Part shown: piece after piece, positions 19,932-30,298 of the stretch
Layout of the letters: each line of letters opens with the position of its first letter
How positions within the stretch are numbered: the first letter of the stretch is position 1
Assembly: GCA_902588835.1 (NCBI GenBank)
Contig: CACIQQ010000002.1
Coordinates: 58,038 to 122,037 of the forward strand
Direction: 5' to 3'
Source of the DNA: an uncultured Pelagibacteraceae bacterium
Lineage (GTDB): Bacteria > Pseudomonadota > Alphaproteobacteria > Pelagibacterales > Pelagibacteraceae
DNA length: 64,000 nucleotides
Position numbers and translations under genes: made by a program
The notes under the pieces: model-generated
What the model saw: only the letters and a program-made list of their open reading frames with translations
What the model was told of the DNA's origin: nothing
Databases searched by the model: none

Positions 19932-21266
19932 TTAAGCTGCTTTCATATCTGAATTATTATCTATTTTTCCAAATAAGTTGTTTTGATTTACTTTATCAAT
20001 TTTTATTTTTACAATTTTACCTACAAGTTTTTCATTTCCATTAAATATCACTCCATTAAAATATGCATTCCTTCCAAAATACATCTGGTTTTTTTTCATT
20101 TTATTTTCCACAAGCACATCAATTTTTTTTCCTAGAAAAGACTCATTGTGTTCTAATTGATATTGAAAAAGAATTTTTTGAACTTTTAAAAGTCTATCTT
20201 TTGCAACTTCGTGGTCAATTAAACCTAAATTAGATGCAGGAGTTCCGGGTCTGGGGCTAAATATAAATGAATAAGAATTTATAAATTTAATTTTGTTTAA
20301 AAAATTTAATGTATCGTTAAAGTCTATCTCAGTTTCTCCTGGATGCCCAATAATAAAATCACTTGAAAATTCAATTAATGAATTGATCTTTTTAAGTCTT
20401 TCATAAATTTCAAAATATTTTTCTACTTCATGACCTCTATTCATTAATTTTAAAACTTTGTTTGAACCACTTTGAATTGGCAAATGAACAAATGGTTGTA
20501 ATTTTTTTGAATTTGAATAACACTCAATTAAATCATCTGTCATGTCTCTTGGATGAGACGTTGTGTATCTTATCCTGTTTATTTCTGTAAATTTTTCCAA
20601 TTCTTTTATTAAATCTGATAATCTGTAATCTTTTGTTTTGTCCTTAAATGAATAAGCGTTTACATTTTGTCCAAGTAAAGTTATTTCTTTTGCTCCACTT
20701 TTTACCAAATTTTGAGCCTCTAAAATAATTTTTTCAAAAGGCCTTGAGTATTCCGGACCACGTGTATAAGGAACTACACAAAAACTACAAAATTTATCAC
20801 ACCCTTCTTGAATTGTAAGAAATGATGAAACTTTACTAGATGTATTCTTTATCTTGTCTAAATAATCAAACTTATCTTTGGTTTCAAATTCTGTAAGTTC
20901 CTTTTGGTTTTTTTTATGATTTAAAATTAAAGAATTAATTTGGTGATAAGATTGAGGTCCGATAACTATATCAATATAAGGTTCTCTATTTAGCATTTCC
21001 TCATTTTCTGCTTGAGCAACACATCCCGCAACGATAAATAATGGTTTTTTTTTATTTCTAAAAATTTTTTTTACTCTTCCAACCTCATGATAAACTTTTT
21101 CTTTTGCCTTATCTCTAATATGACACGTGTTAATAAGATAACAATCTGCGTCGGCTTGGTTGGATGTTTTAGATAGACCAATTTTCTTTACAGTATCAAA
21201 AATCCTATTTGAGTCATACTCATTCATTTGACACCCAAAAGTTTTAATAAATATTTTTTTTACCAT
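19932..21266 (-). CDS. miaB: tRNA-2-methylthio-N6-dimethylallyladenosine synthase MiaB
   Basis: A radical-SAM methylthiotransferase modifying A37 of tRNAs that read UNN codons; 444 aa from the chosen start. The UPF0004 domain carries KTFGCQMNEYDS, NTCHIR and AGCVAQ cysteines. The radical SAM triad is CDKFCSFC, and a TRAM domain ends the protein. The ATG at 21266 is preferred because MVKKIFIKTFGCQMN matches family N-termini. An upstream ATG at 21290 would add eight residues and overlap fur. Confidence 0.95.
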   Translation of the reverse strand: MVKKIFIKTFGCQMNEYDSNRIFDTVKKIGLSKTSNQADADCYLINTCHIRDKAKEKVYHEVGRVKKIFRNKKKPLFIVAGCVAQAENEEMLNREPYIDIVIGPQSYHQINSLILNHKKNQKELTEFETKDKFDYLDKIKNTSSKVSSFLTIQEGCDKFCSFCVVPYTRGPEYSRPFEKIILEAQNLVKSGAKEITLLGQNVNAYSFKDKTKDYRLSDLIKELEKFTEINRIRYTTSHPRDMTDDLIECYSNSKKLQPFVHLPIQSGSNKVLKLMNRGHEVEKYFEIYERLKKINSLIEFSSDFIIGHPGETEIDFNDTLNFLNKIKFINSYSFIFSPRPGTPASNLGLIDHEVAKDRLLKVQKILFQYQLEHNESFLGKKIDVLVENKMKKNQMYFGRNAYFNGVIFNGNEKLVGKIVKIKIDKVNQNNLFGKIDNNSDMKAA

Positions 21267-21274
21267 TAATGGAG

Positions 21275-21691
21275 TTATTTTTTTACACAATAAAGTTCAA
21301 GCTTGGAGTCTACAAGTTTATAACCATGTTTTTCGGCTATTCTTTTTTGGATTTTTTCAATTTCTTCATCTGTAAATTCTATAATGTTTCCAGACTTAAT
21401 GTCTATCAAGTGATTATGATCATCATTTAATTCATATCTGGCTTTTCCATCTTTGAAATCGTGTTTCATTAATATTCCAGACTCTTCAAAAAGTTTTACC
21501 GTTCTGTAAACGGTTGCGATACTTATTTTAGAATCTATATTTGAAACTCTCTTATAAAGTTCATCTACATCAGGGTGATCAGCTTCTCCGTATGTCTTTT
21601 TTGACTCTGATATTACTCTTGCAATTGTTCTTCTTTGATCAGTGAGTTTAACACCGTTTGCTAAACATTTTTTTTCAATTGAATCTGTCAT
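21275..21691 (-). CDS. fur: Fur/Mur-type metalloregulator
   Basis: A 138-aa ferric-uptake-regulator family protein and the second Fur-superfamily gene in this window. The winged helix includes LTDQRRTIARVI and SIATVYRTVKLFEE. The metal-sensing DHNHLIDIKSGNIIEF has the His residues but lacks the CxxC structural-zinc pair of gammaproteobacterial Fur, as in alphaproteobacterial Fur/Mur. It sits in the conserved tsaB-fur-miaB order. It could act at the Fur-like boxes near 2888-2956; Fur versus manganese-responsive Mur cannot be decided from sequence. Confidence 0.9.
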   Translation of the reverse strand: MTDSIEKKCLANGVKLTDQRRTIARVISESKKTYGEADHPDVDELYKRVSNIDSKISIATVYRTVKLFEESGILMKHDFKDGKARYELNDDHNHLIDIKSGNIIEFTDEEIEKIQKRIAEKHGYKLVDSKLELYCVKK

Positions 21692-21700
21692 AAATTTATT

Positions 21701-22093
21701 CTAACTCAAATAAAGTGGTTTTATCAAATTTTTTATCAATTTTTTTTGTCTAAATAATTGTAAAATTTTACCATAATCACCCTCTATTATATCTTTATTG
21801 TTAAAACCATAATAATTAAAACCATAAACGAGCTGCAACGCCTTTATTGTGGCCATTGAAGTTCTTATACTTGTATACTTGCCAGGTCCTTGATTGATGA
21901 AAACATTCCTTATTTTCTCTAGGGAATGATGTTTTTTTGTTAAAAACTTCATTAATAGAATAGGAAATTTGTCAAAATTTTTTCTACTGTTTTCATGCTC
22001 ATTAGTATAAATCTTATTTTTAGAAATGAGTTTAAATAAAATTTTGTCACTTGCTGCATCTATAATTAAATCTGCTATTTTATTTTTGCTCAT
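21701..22093 (-). CDS. tsaB: Short TsaB-like protein (t6A synthesis), C-terminal domain missing
   Basis: A 130-aa protein resembling only the N-terminal domain of TsaB/YeaZ (about 220-230 aa elsewhere). TsaB partners TsaD in making threonylcarbamoyladenosine at tRNA position 37. The start ADLIIDAAS and the family motif GPGKYTSIRTSMATIKAL (compare GPGSFTGLR) are clear. The rest is a short basic tail. The stop is 9 bp from the fur start, leaving no room for a frameshifted remainder. The rimI gene often next to tsaB is absent. Its first 23 codons overlap the divergent deacetylase frame. Confidence 0.78.
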   Translation of the reverse strand: MSKNKIADLIIDAASDKILFKLISKNKIYTNEHENSRKNFDKFPILLMKFLTKKHHSLEKIRNVFINQGPGKYTSIRTSMATIKALQLVYGFNYYGFNNKDIIEGDYGKILQLFRQKKLIKNLIKPLYLS

Positions 22094-23096
22094 TTTTTTT
22101 CACTCAAAAATATCATCAGAAGAAATGAAACAGTATAATCCAGATGATCAAGGTGTCTTGTCAATAATGTATCACAGATTTGAGGAAAATAAATACCCAT
22201 CAACTAACATAAGAATAAATATTTTTTTACAACATTTAGATGCTGTAAAAAAAAACGGATTTGAGTTTTATGACCCCAAATTATTTAGTGAACAATTTAA
22301 TAAACCTAAAGATAATAAGAAGATTCTTTTGACTATCGACGATGCTTTTTTGTCATTTTACGAAAATGCATGGCCAATTTTAAAAAAAAATAAAATACCT
22401 TTTATTCTTTTTGTTTCTACAGAACCAATCGGAAAAAGAGGTTATATGACTTGGGAACAAATTAAAGAAATTGAGAAAGAAAAGTTTGCCTACATAGGCA
22501 ACCACTCACACACTCATGAATATCTTATAAAATTTTCTTTTACAGATTTTAAAGATGATATCAATAAATCAATTGAAATTTTTAATAAAAATTTAGGCTA
22601 TAACCCAATCTTTTTTTCATATCCGTTTGGAGAATATTCTCTTAAACAAAAAAATTTTATAAAAAAAAAATTTGAATATGCATTCGGTCAACATTCAGGT
22701 GTAATTGACAGCACCAAGGATAAATATGAGTTACCAAGATTTCCCATTAATGAGAACTATGGGAAAATGGAAAGGTTTAACTCCATAATAAGATACTTAC
22801 CTTTACAATACAAAGATTTCAAACCTGAAGATAAATTTATACTTGCAGAAAATAATCCTCCGTTAGTTAAAATTAGTTTTTTTGAAAATCAAAAAAATCT
22901 TAAAAACATAAACTGTTTCTCTAATGAAGGAAACAATTGGGGAAATCCAAAAATATCTTTCGGTGAAAATAATGTGATGGAAATTTCATTTAGAGAAAAA
23001 TTTACTTTTAGGAGGGGAAGATTAAATTGCTCTTTAAATGATAATGGTAGATGGAAGTGGTTTGGTCACCAATTTACAATTCAAATTCCTAAATAA
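22026..23096 (+). CDS. Secreted polysaccharide deacetylase (NodB fold)
   Basis: A 356-aa protein with a signal-peptide-like N-terminus (hydrophobic AILFLLIFF near residues 17-25) and a NodB-type deacetylase domain beginning VLSIMYHRF. Metal-site motifs are recognisable: TIDDA for TFDDG and HSHTH for the HxxxH zinc pair. It probably removes acetyl groups from an exported glycan or peptidoglycan. The ATG at 22026 lies inside tsaB on the other strand, giving a 68-bp head-to-head overlap. An ATG at 22125 would lose the signal peptide, and a non-ATG start in between is possible. It converges with bax, with an 8-bp overlap of stops. Confidence 0.82.
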   Translation: MSLNKILSLAASIIKSAILFLLIFFHSKISSEEMKQYNPDDQGVLSIMYHRFEENKYPSTNIRINIFLQHLDAVKKNGFEFYDPKLFSEQFNKPKDNKKILLTIDDAFLSFYENAWPILKKNKIPFILFVSTEPIGKRGYMTWEQIKEIEKEKFAYIGNHSHTHEYLIKFSFTDFKDDINKSIEIFNKNLGYNPIFFSYPFGEYSLKQKNFIKKKFEYAFGQHSGVIDSTKDKYELPRFPINENYGKMERFNSIIRYLPLQYKDFKPEDKFILAENNPPLVKISFFENQKNLKNINCFSNEGNNWGNPKISFGENNVMEISFREKFTFRRGRLNCSLNDNGRWKWFGHQFTIQIPK

Positions 23097-24258
23097 TATT
23101 TTTATACTTTACGCTAAGAGGAAGAAGTTTAACCTCATCAAAATCTTGTAATTGATTTTGTTGAATAATTTGTTTTAACACCTTTGTATACTCAGTTCCT
23201 GTTTGGGCATAGTTGTCTAAATATTCAGCAAGTTTAAGACTGTCTAATTTTTTATTATCATCTCTTAATTGTGCTCTTACAAACCTAAATTTCTTGTAAC
23301 TAGAATGTGTATTTAAATTTCTTTGGTAAGCTCTTACTGACGCCTTAAGCACATTAAATTTCATCACTTTATATGTTGCGTTTGTATCAGCTCCAGCTGG
23401 TTTGATGCCTTCTCCTGACCAGGTCCACTGACCAAACAGCGCATTACCTTCAATTGCAAATCTAGAAGTTCCCCAACCAGTTTCTTTAGCCGCTTGAGCA
23501 ATTGCAAGAGATGTAGGTATTATGTCCATCCGTACTTTTAGTGTTGCAAGATCTTTGTTTAAAACGCCATATTGTTTAAATTTTTGATTTAACCAGGTAA
23601 TTTCATCTTTTGAGTTTTTGTTTTTGTTTAAAATTGAAAATAGTTTTTTTCTATCAATAATAATTCTGTTATTTTCTTCAAGGACTAAAGGCAAAATAAT
23701 TTTAATAAACAAGCTTTTCCTTTTTCCTGAACTTTCAATTGACTTCATTTCGTTTGGAAGCAAAGATAATCTTATAGGTTTAACTTTTTTAGTACGTCTT
23801 ACTTCGGATAGAGAGTAATTGGTATCTTTAAATAATTGCTCAATTGTAGAAGCGCTTAACCGAACTGTATCCTCAGGTAATTCATCAAATTTGAAAACAT
23901 CCTCAAGTATATTTGATAAATCTAGACCCTCATCAACTTTTTCATTATCATCAATACTTTCTCCACTTAAAACTTTTTGAAATTTCGTTTTTGAATTGTT
24001 TATTTTATCATTTTTATTACTAACTAATTGATTATCAATATTGACTGACAGAGGCATAATAAAAGAAAACATTACTATTAAAAAAGATGCTAGGCCGGTC
24101 AGATATAAAGATCTAAATTCATCGAATCTAAAATTTATGTTTGAGAAAGGTTTTCTCTTAATTATAATTCCCTGCTTTGATAAAACTTTTTTCAATTCCT
24201 TAAATTTTTTTAGATCAAAATTCTTTTTTGATAAATTTGAGAATAAATCTTTTTTCAA
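23089..24258 (-). CDS. Bax-like glucosaminidase-domain membrane protein
   Basis: A 389-aa protein with a cytoplasmic N-terminus, one transmembrane helix (about residues 52-72), a linker, and a C-terminal glucosaminidase-type domain of the Bax/FlgJ group. The signature AKETGWGTSRFAIEGNALFG is near residue 255. It probably cleaves peptidoglycan glycan strands or is a degenerate cell-wall enzyme. Its start overlaps the nfu stop by 4 bp, making it last in the murJ-trpS-nfu run. Confidence 0.85.
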   Translation of the reverse strand: MKKDLFSNLSKKNFDLKKFKELKKVLSKQGIIIKRKPFSNINFRFDEFRSLYLTGLASFLIVMFSFIMPLSVNIDNQLVSNKNDKINNSKTKFQKVLSGESIDDNEKVDEGLDLSNILEDVFKFDELPEDTVRLSASTIEQLFKDTNYSLSEVRRTKKVKPIRLSLLPNEMKSIESSGKRKSLFIKIILPLVLEENNRIIIDRKKLFSILNKNKNSKDEITWLNQKFKQYGVLNKDLATLKVRMDIIPTSLAIAQAAKETGWGTSRFAIEGNALFGQWTWSGEGIKPAGADTNATYKVMKFNVLKASVRAYQRNLNTHSSYKKFRFVRAQLRDDNKKLDSLKLAEYLDNYAQTGTEYTKVLKQIIQQNQLQDFDEVKLLPLSVKYKNII

Positions 24259-24794
24259 ATTGCCTCAACTTCCTTCACTTCAGGAACATAGTGACATAAA
24301 AGATTTTGGACACCTTTTTTAAGTGTTAATGTAGAGCTTGGACATCCAGAGCAACTTCCTTGTAACTCCACTATAACTTTCCCATCCTTAAAATCTTTAA
24401 ATTTTATATCACCTCCATCTCTAGCAACTGCAGGTCTGACCTTGGTTTCAAGTATTTTGATAATTGTATTTTTTACACTTGATAGCTCCTCTGAATTTTC
24501 AGATCTTTTTTCTGAAATTATATACTCGTTACCTTGGTCATAAAAATCATTGATATACGAAATTATTATGTGTTTTAGATCTTCCCATTCAGAATTTACG
24601 TCTTTATTAACTGATAGATAATCATCAGATAAGAAAATTCCAGTTACTCCATTTATTGATAAAATATTTTTAATAAGGCTGACAGATGTCTCACTTTTAT
24701 CTTTGAATTCAATAGGGCCAACCAATGAAACCTTTTTTTCAGTGAGAAATTTTAAAGAATTTGGGTTTGGAGTTTCCTGTGTCTGTATAAACAT
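24255..24794 (-). CDS. nfuA: Fe-S cluster scaffold protein NfuA-type
   Basis: A 179-aa Nfu protein carrying Fe-S clusters to targets. It has an N-terminal Nfu-N domain starting FIQTQETPNPNSLKFL and a C-terminal NifU domain with the cluster-binding CSGCPSS near residue 153. This is the standard alphaproteobacterial two-domain form. It lies 45 bp after trpS and overlaps the bax-like gene by 4 bp. Confidence 0.94.
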   Translation of the reverse strand: MFIQTQETPNPNSLKFLTEKKVSLVGPIEFKDKSETSVSLIKNILSINGVTGIFLSDDYLSVNKDVNSEWEDLKHIIISYINDFYDQGNEYIISEKRSENSEELSSVKNTIIKILETKVRPAVARDGGDIKFKDFKDGKVIVELQGSCSGCPSSTLTLKKGVQNLLCHYVPEVKEVEAI

Positions 24795-24839
24795 TAGATT
24801 AATATAGTAATTGAAGTCGTTTTTTAAAGTAAAATGTTT

Positions 24840-25844
24840 TTAAAAGCCAATAATTTCTTTAATTTTTTTTACTTTTTCTGAAGCAATTGTTTCAGCTTTT
24901 TCACTTCCATCTTTTAAAACTTGAAGAATATGACCCTTATCTGATTTTAGTTTTGATATCTCTTTTGAAATAGGTGAAATATTTTCTATCACAACCTCTG
25001 ATAGTTTTTCTTTAAAATTTGAAAAATTTCTTCCCTGAAATTCATTTATTGTGTCTGTAATTTTTTGGGATTTTAAACTTGAGTATATACCTATCAAATT
25101 TTGAATTTCCGGTCTTTTATTCAAATCTTTTTCATTTGTAGGAAAAGATTTTGTATCAGTTTTTGCTTTTTTAATTTTATTATGAATTTGTTCATCCGTG
25201 TCAGTAAGATTTATACGACTAGCATCAGATGGGTCTGATTTGCTCATTTTATTTTTTGCATCTTTAAGACTCATAATACGAGAGAATTTTTCCTGTATAA
25301 GAGGTTCGGGAATTTTAAAAAAATCTTGAGCTTTAAAATCTGTATTAAATTTTTGGGCGATATCCCTTGTGAGTTCTAAATGTTGTTTTTGATCTTCTCC
25401 AACAGGAACATGAGTTGCATCGTACAAAAGAATATCAGCTGCCATTAAAATTGGGTAAATATACAATCCCACACTTGCTTTCTCTTTATCTTTGCCTGCT
25501 TTTTCTTTGAACTGGGTCATCCTGTTTAACCAACCCATTCTTGCAATACAGCTAAGTATCCATGTTCCCTCTGAATGAGCAGGTACCATAGATTGATTAA
25601 AAATTACACTTTTGCTTGGATCTATTCCGCTTGCTAAAAAAACAGCGGTCGTCTCAAGAATATTGTCTTTTAATTTATGAGGGTCTTGTTTTGTAGTAAT
25701 TGCATGTAAATCAACTACACAATAAATACATTTAGAGTCATTTTCAGATTGTAGTTTTACAAAATTTTTAATGGCACCAATATAATTTCCTAAATGAAGA
25801 TTGCCCGTAGGCTGAACTCCTGAAAATATATTTTTTTGTGGCAT
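24840..25844 (-). CDS. trpS: Tryptophanyl-tRNA synthetase
   Basis: A 334-aa class I aminoacyl-tRNA synthetase of normal bacterial length. The HIGH-equivalent is HLGNYIG (residues 17-23) after SGVQPTGN, and the KMSKS motif appears as KMSKSDPS near residue 200. It lies 1 bp after murJ, with which it is co-transcribed. Confidence 0.97.
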   Translation of the reverse strand: MPQKNIFSGVQPTGNLHLGNYIGAIKNFVKLQSENDSKCIYCVVDLHAITTKQDPHKLKDNILETTAVFLASGIDPSKSVIFNQSMVPAHSEGTWILSCIARMGWLNRMTQFKEKAGKDKEKASVGLYIYPILMAADILLYDATHVPVGEDQKQHLELTRDIAQKFNTDFKAQDFFKIPEPLIQEKFSRIMSLKDAKNKMSKSDPSDASRINLTDTDEQIHNKIKKAKTDTKSFPTNEKDLNKRPEIQNLIGIYSSLKSQKITDTINEFQGRNFSNFKEKLSEVVIENISPISKEISKLKSDKGHILQVLKDGSEKAETIASEKVKKIKEIIGF

Positions 25845-25845
25845 T

Positions 25846-27375
25846 TTAATATCTTATTTTAATATCACTTAATTTGAAAGCTTTAGTAAGTAAGGATATT
25901 GCAAAATAAATAATCGCTGATGAAATTACTATAAAAAGAAGATAAATAACTTTAAAATTACTATCATATTCTAATTGAACACTGAAAAAATTAATTGAGC
26001 TGAAAAGGAATAAAGCCATTAATAAAACTGAAAAACTTATTTTGAAAAATTGAAATATCAAACTTAAACTTACTTTAAAAAATTTCTTATAATTTAAATA
26101 ATAATATAATAATAAAGCGTTAATCCAAGATGAAATGGTTGTTGCAATTGGAATTATTATAAAGCCAAAATCTTTAAAATAGTAAATACTTATTGAAACG
26201 TTAATGACAACTGATATTAAAGAGAAATAAAACGGTATCTTGGTATTGTCTCGTGCAAAAACAAAATTTGAGAGAATTTTAATGAGTGAAAATGCAGGTA
26301 AACCTAAGGCAAAATAAAATAATGCTTTTGCAGAATTTTCAACACCTTCTTTGTTAAAAGATCCATATCCAAACAAAGATGAAACAATTTCCTCTGCAGC
26401 AATTAAAAGACCTGCCATCGCGGGCATGCTTAAAAAAAGTGAAAGTTCTAATGACTTATTCTGTATTAAATCAATATCTTTTAATTTTTTTTGAGCGATA
26501 TAAGAAGACAGTTTTGGTAATATGACAGTTCCTATTGCTATACCTGCTATAGCAAGATTAATTTGATAAATTCGATCTGCATAATATAAGTATGATACGG
26601 CACCAGCTTGAAAAGATGCTATGATAGTTCCAATTAAAATATTTATCTGTGTTACACCTGAAGAAAAAATACTTGGTAAAAGTTTTTTAAAAAAACTTTT
26701 GGTTTTTTTATCAATATTTAGATTTACATTAAAATGGGGTGTATAAATTTTTTTCAATGTTAAAATAAGGAAAATCATTTGAATTAATCCAGCTATAGAA
26801 ACGCCATAGGACATATAAATTACAAGATTATCATCAAGGTATTTGGCGCATAACAATGTAATTATTAATATTACATTTAATATTATTGGTGCAGCTGAGG
26901 CAGCTGCAAATTTATTATGTGAGTTTAGGATTGCTGAGAAAAAAGATGCCAAACTTATAAACAATATAAAAGGAAATGTAATTCTTGTTAAATCAGTTGC
27001 TAAAATAAACTTTTCAGGATCAGATTTAAAACCTGGTGCTATAAGTGATACAAATAAAGGCATAAATAATTCAATAAGAATAACGAGTCCTAGTAATGAA
27101 AAAGTTAATAAACTAAAAACTTTATTTGCAAAGTTTTTAGAATTTTTTTTAGATTTAGTTAACTCTTTTGCGTAACTTGGAACAAAGGCTGCATTGAAGG
27201 AGCCTTCACCAAAAATTCTCCTAAACGTGTTTGGGATTCTAAATGCAACAAAAAAAGCATCTGCAATAACTCCAGAACCTAGAAATATTGCAATGAGAAT
27301 GTCTCTAAAATATCCAGATATTCTGCTGATAAGAGTGTAAAAACTAAAGGTGCCAGTTGACTTAATTATATTCAT
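25846..27375 (-). CDS. murJ: Lipid II flippase MurJ
   Basis: A 509-aa MOP-superfamily membrane protein with about 14 hydrophobic segments that flips lipid II across the inner membrane. The N-terminal [13 protein letters not shown] and the [20 protein letters not shown] stretch are MurJ/MviN signatures. It heads the leftward run murJ-trpS-nfu-bax and is divergent from maeB across 50 bp. Confidence 0.96.
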   Translation of the reverse strand: MNIIKSTGTFSFYTLISRISGYFRDILIAIFLGSGVIADAFFVAFRIPNTFRRIFGEGSFNAAFVPSYAKELTKSKKNSKNFANKVFSLLTFSLLGLVILIELFMPLFVSLIAPGFKSDPEKFILATDLTRITFPFILFISLASFFSAILNSHNKFAAASAAPIILNVILIITLLCAKYLDDNLVIYMSYGVSIAGLIQMIFLILTLKKIYTPHFNVNLNIDKKTKSFFKKLLPSIFSSGVTQINILIGTIIASFQAGAVSYLYYADRIYQINLAIAGIAIGTVILPKLSSYIAQKKLKDIDLIQNKSLELSLFLSMPAMAGLLIAAEEIVSSLFGYGSFNKEGVENSAKALFYFALGLPAFSLIKILSNFVFARDNTKIPFYFSLISVVINVSISIYYFKDFGFIIIPIATTISSWINALLLYYYLNYKKFFKVSLSLIFQFFKISFSVLLMALFLFSSINFFSVQLEYDSNFKVIYLLFIVISSAIIYFAISLLTKAFKLSDIKIRY

Positions 27376-27425
27376 AAATCATATTAGTCTTATTATTGGC
27401 TCATTTGTATACATAAATAATCAAA

Positions 27426-29714
27426 ATGAAAAAAAATAAAATTGAACATTACTCGGATAAAGAGGCATTAGATTTTCATAATACTAATAAATCTGGCAAG
27501 ATTGAGATTATTTCCTCTAAACCGATGACTTCAAAAAGAGATTTGGCCTTAGCATATTCACCTGGAGTTGCTGCTCCAGTAAAAGCGATTTCAAAAAATC
27601 CTGACCTTGCATATGACTATACTACAAAAGGAAATCTTGTTGCTGTAATAAGTAATGGCTCAGCAATTTTAGGTCTTGGAAATTTGGGTGCAATTGCTTC
27701 AAAACCAGTTATGGAAGGAAAGGCTGTTTTATTTAAAAGATTTGCAGACATAGATTCTATTGATATTGAAATAGATTCTTCAGATACAAAAGAAATTATT
27801 AATTCTGTAAAAAATATTTCAAAAAGCTTTGGTGGAATTAATCTTGAAGACATAAAAGCACCTGAGTGTTTTATAATAGAGAACGAATTAAAAAAATTAT
27901 TAGATATTCCTGTTTTCCATGACGATCAGCATGGTACAGCTATAATCACAAGTGCGGCACTTATTAATGCTTGTGATATTGCAAAGAAAAATATTAAGGA
28001 TGTAAACGTGGTCATTAACGGTGCAGGTGCATCTGCAATGGCTTGTGCGAATCTTTTTATAAATACGGGTGTGAAAGATAAAAATATCACAATGCTCGAC
28101 TCAAAAGGGGTTATTCATTCTGAAAGAGATGATTTAAATGAATGGAAAAAGAAATTTGCTATCAAAACAAAAAATAGAACTTTAAATGATGCAATTAGTG
28201 GTGCAGATGTGTTCTTGGGTCTTTCTCAAGCTGGGGTCTTAAAAAAAGAGATGGTTAAAAAAATGTCTAAGAATCCAATTGTATTCGCATGTGCAAACCC
28301 AGATCCTGAAATCATTCCTGAGGACGTTGAAGATGTGAGAGATGATGCCATTATAGCTACTGGAAGATCAGACTATCCAAATCAAGTAAATAATTTAATT
28401 GGTTTTCCTTATATTTTTAGAGGAGCTCTAGATGTTAGAGCTAAAACAATAAATGAGGAAATGAAAGTCGCTGCTGTAAAAGCTATTGCAACATTAGCAA
28501 GAGAAAGAGTGCCGGATGAAGTGGTGGCTGCAATGGGTGGGGACAGGCCTCATTACGGTAAGGATTATATAATTCCTTCAACTTTCGATCCTAGATTAAT
28601 AAGTGTAATTCCAGTTGCAGTTGCAAAAGCGGCAATCAAAACAGGTGTTGCAAGAAAAAATATTGAGGATTTCGATATTTATGCTGAACAACTCAAAAAC
28701 CGATTAGATCCATCAGTGGCGGTAATTCAGGGAATAAACTCCCAAATTAAAAAAAATCAAAAAAGAGTAGTGTTCGCAGATGGAGAAGATGAAAATAATT
28801 TGAAAGCAGCGATAGCATTTAAAAATAATGGACTTGGTGAGCCAATCTTAATTGCTAAAGAGGATATAGTAAAAAAAAAATTATATGAAATTGGTTATGA
28901 AGAAAAGCTCGATATTAAAATAATCAATTCAACTGATAAAGAATTAAGAGAGAGATATGTGAAATTTTTATTTGAAAAACTTCAAAGAAAAGAGGGTTTA
29001 TTAGAGAGAGATTGTGACAAATTAATCAGAAATGACAGAGTTATATGGGGAGCTTGTATGGTTTCTTGTGGGGACGCAGATGCAATGGTAACTGGAAATA
29101 CTAGACGTTACTCATCATCATTAGAGAAAATCACAAAAGTTGTTGATCCAAGGCCAGGCGAAATAATGTTTGGTCTAAACATGATTATTAATAGAGGAAA
29201 AACAATATTTGTCTGTGATACCTCCGTAATTGAATATCCAGATGCAAATCAGCTAGCTGAAATGGCAATTTCAACAGCAAGAGTAGTGAGATTATTTGGT
29301 TTTGATCCAAAGGTCGCCTTTTTATCCCATTCAACTTTTGGTCAGCCTGCAACAGATAGAACAAAACGAATAAGTGATGCAGTGCAAATTTTAAAAGAAA
29401 GAAAAGTCGATTTTAAATTTGATGGCGAAATGCAACCCGATGTCGCTTTAGAGGAAACTTATAAAGAATTATATCCATTTTCAGAAATCGTAGGTAATGC
29501 AAATGTTTTAATAATGCCGAGCCAGCACAGTGCAGCGATATCATTTAAAACAATGAAATCAATGAGTAGAGCGAAGGTAATTGGTCCACTGCTTATAGGA
29601 TTAGGACAAGCAATAGAGATAGCTCCGCTTAGAAGTTCAACTTCAGAAATTTTAAACTTAGCATCTGTTGCCGCATATTCTGCTGGTGTAATTGACTATA
29701 ATAAAAAAAATTAA
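27426..29714 (+). CDS. maeB: NADP-dependent malic enzyme (MaeB type)
   Basis: A 762-aa two-domain malic enzyme converting malate to pyruvate and CO2. The N-terminal catalytic part (about 1-430) has SPGVAAP, FHDDQHGTAI and the cofactor stretch INGAGASA. The C-terminal 320 residues are a phosphotransacetylase-like domain, usually regulatory (acetyl-CoA) and not catalytic in MaeB. It stands alone and converges with the BON lipoprotein gene, with stops overlapping by 4 bp. Confidence 0.96.
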   Translation: MKKNKIEHYSDKEALDFHNTNKSGKIEIISSKPMTSKRDLALAYSPGVAAPVKAISKNPDLAYDYTTKGNLVAVISNGSAILGLGNLGAIASKPVMEGKAVLFKRFADIDSIDIEIDSSDTKEIINSVKNISKSFGGINLEDIKAPECFIIENELKKLLDIPVFHDDQHGTAIITSAALINACDIAKKNIKDVNVVINGAGASAMACANLFINTGVKDKNITMLDSKGVIHSERDDLNEWKKKFAIKTKNRTLNDAISGADVFLGLSQAGVLKKEMVKKMSKNPIVFACANPDPEIIPEDVEDVRDDAIIATGRSDYPNQVNNLIGFPYIFRGALDVRAKTINEEMKVAAVKAIATLARERVPDEVVAAMGGDRPHYGKDYIIPSTFDPRLISVIPVAVAKAAIKTGVARKNIEDFDIYAEQLKNRLDPSVAVIQGINSQIKKNQKRVVFADGEDENNLKAAIAFKNNGLGEPILIAKEDIVKKKLYEIGYEEKLDIKIINSTDKELRERYVKFLFEKLQRKEGLLERDCDKLIRNDRVIWGACMVSCGDADAMVTGNTRRYSSSLEKITKVVDPRPGEIMFGLNMIINRGKTIFVCDTSVIEYPDANQLAEMAISTARVVRLFGFDPKVAFLSHSTFGQPATDRTKRISDAVQILKERKVDFKFDGEMQPDVALEETYKELYPFSEIVGNANVLIMPSQHSAAISFKTMKSMSRAKVIGPLLIGLGQAIEIAPLRSSTSEILNLASVAAYSAGVIDYNKKN

Positions 29715-30298
29715 TTCTTTTGAATTCTTAAGTCTTCCATTAAAAGGATGCTTGCTATCACTTTTTCAACATCTAAAATTGACTTAGCTTCATCAACTAC
29801 CAATTTAAGTTCATCTTTAGTTTCAGCAATACCATAAATATATATACGTTTCTTGTATGTATCTATTTGATAATTCCTCGATTTAATTTCTTTATTAAAC
29901 ATCAAGGCTGTTCTTAATTGAGAAGTAATTAGAAGATCCTTGGCTGATTGTTTAAAATTAAATTCTTCCTTAATTTTTATATCATTTCTTACAGATCTTA
30001 CTCCTTCCGTCTCCCATGCAATTTTAGTAATTTTGAGTTTATCCTCTGGATTATCGACTTTACCAGTTATAAAAATTCTACCATCTAGAACTTTTGATTT
30101 TACAGCTAAAAAATACTTTTTATCTTCTAAGGTAAGTCTGGTTGATAAATTTTTTTGCATTATAGTGTCATCGATCTGAGTTCCAATAGTTCTTGGATCT
30201 ACTGCAATTGATACACCCGTTCCAAATAATCCGCTTGTACCTGTTCCAACACAAGAGTTTAAAAATATTAGCAAAATAAATAAAAACCTAATTTTCAT
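29711..30298 (-). CDS. BON-domain outer-membrane lipoprotein
   Basis: A 195-aa lipoprotein with a signal peptide and the lipobox LNSC, then two BON domains (OsmY/DolP type) that bind membrane phospholipid. The ATG at 30298 is chosen over the one at 30352 because it gives a clean lipoprotein signal peptide. It overlaps the end of rsmI by 11 bp, the same pairing as rsmI and dolP-like genes elsewhere. It is probably involved in outer-membrane integrity. Confidence 0.87.
   Translation of the reverse strand: MKIRFLFILLIFLNSCVGTGTSGLFGTGVSIAVDPRTIGTQIDDTIMQKNLSTRLTLEDKKYFLAVKSKVLDGRIFITGKVDNPEDKLKITKIAWETEGVRSVRNDIKIKEEFNFKQSAKDLLITSQLRTALMFNKEIKSRNYQIDTYKKRIYIYGIAETKDELKLVVDEAKSILDVEKVIASILLMEDLRIQKN

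Noticed and set aside
21692..21703. Frameshift explaining the short TsaB
   Set aside because: Only 9 bp separate the tsaB stop from the fur start, so no remaining C-terminal coding DNA exists to be restored.
29711..29730. AATTC-TTTT-GAATT hairpin between maeB and the BON lipoprotein gene
   Set aside because: The stem is only five mostly A-T pairs, too weak to call a terminator in this sequence.
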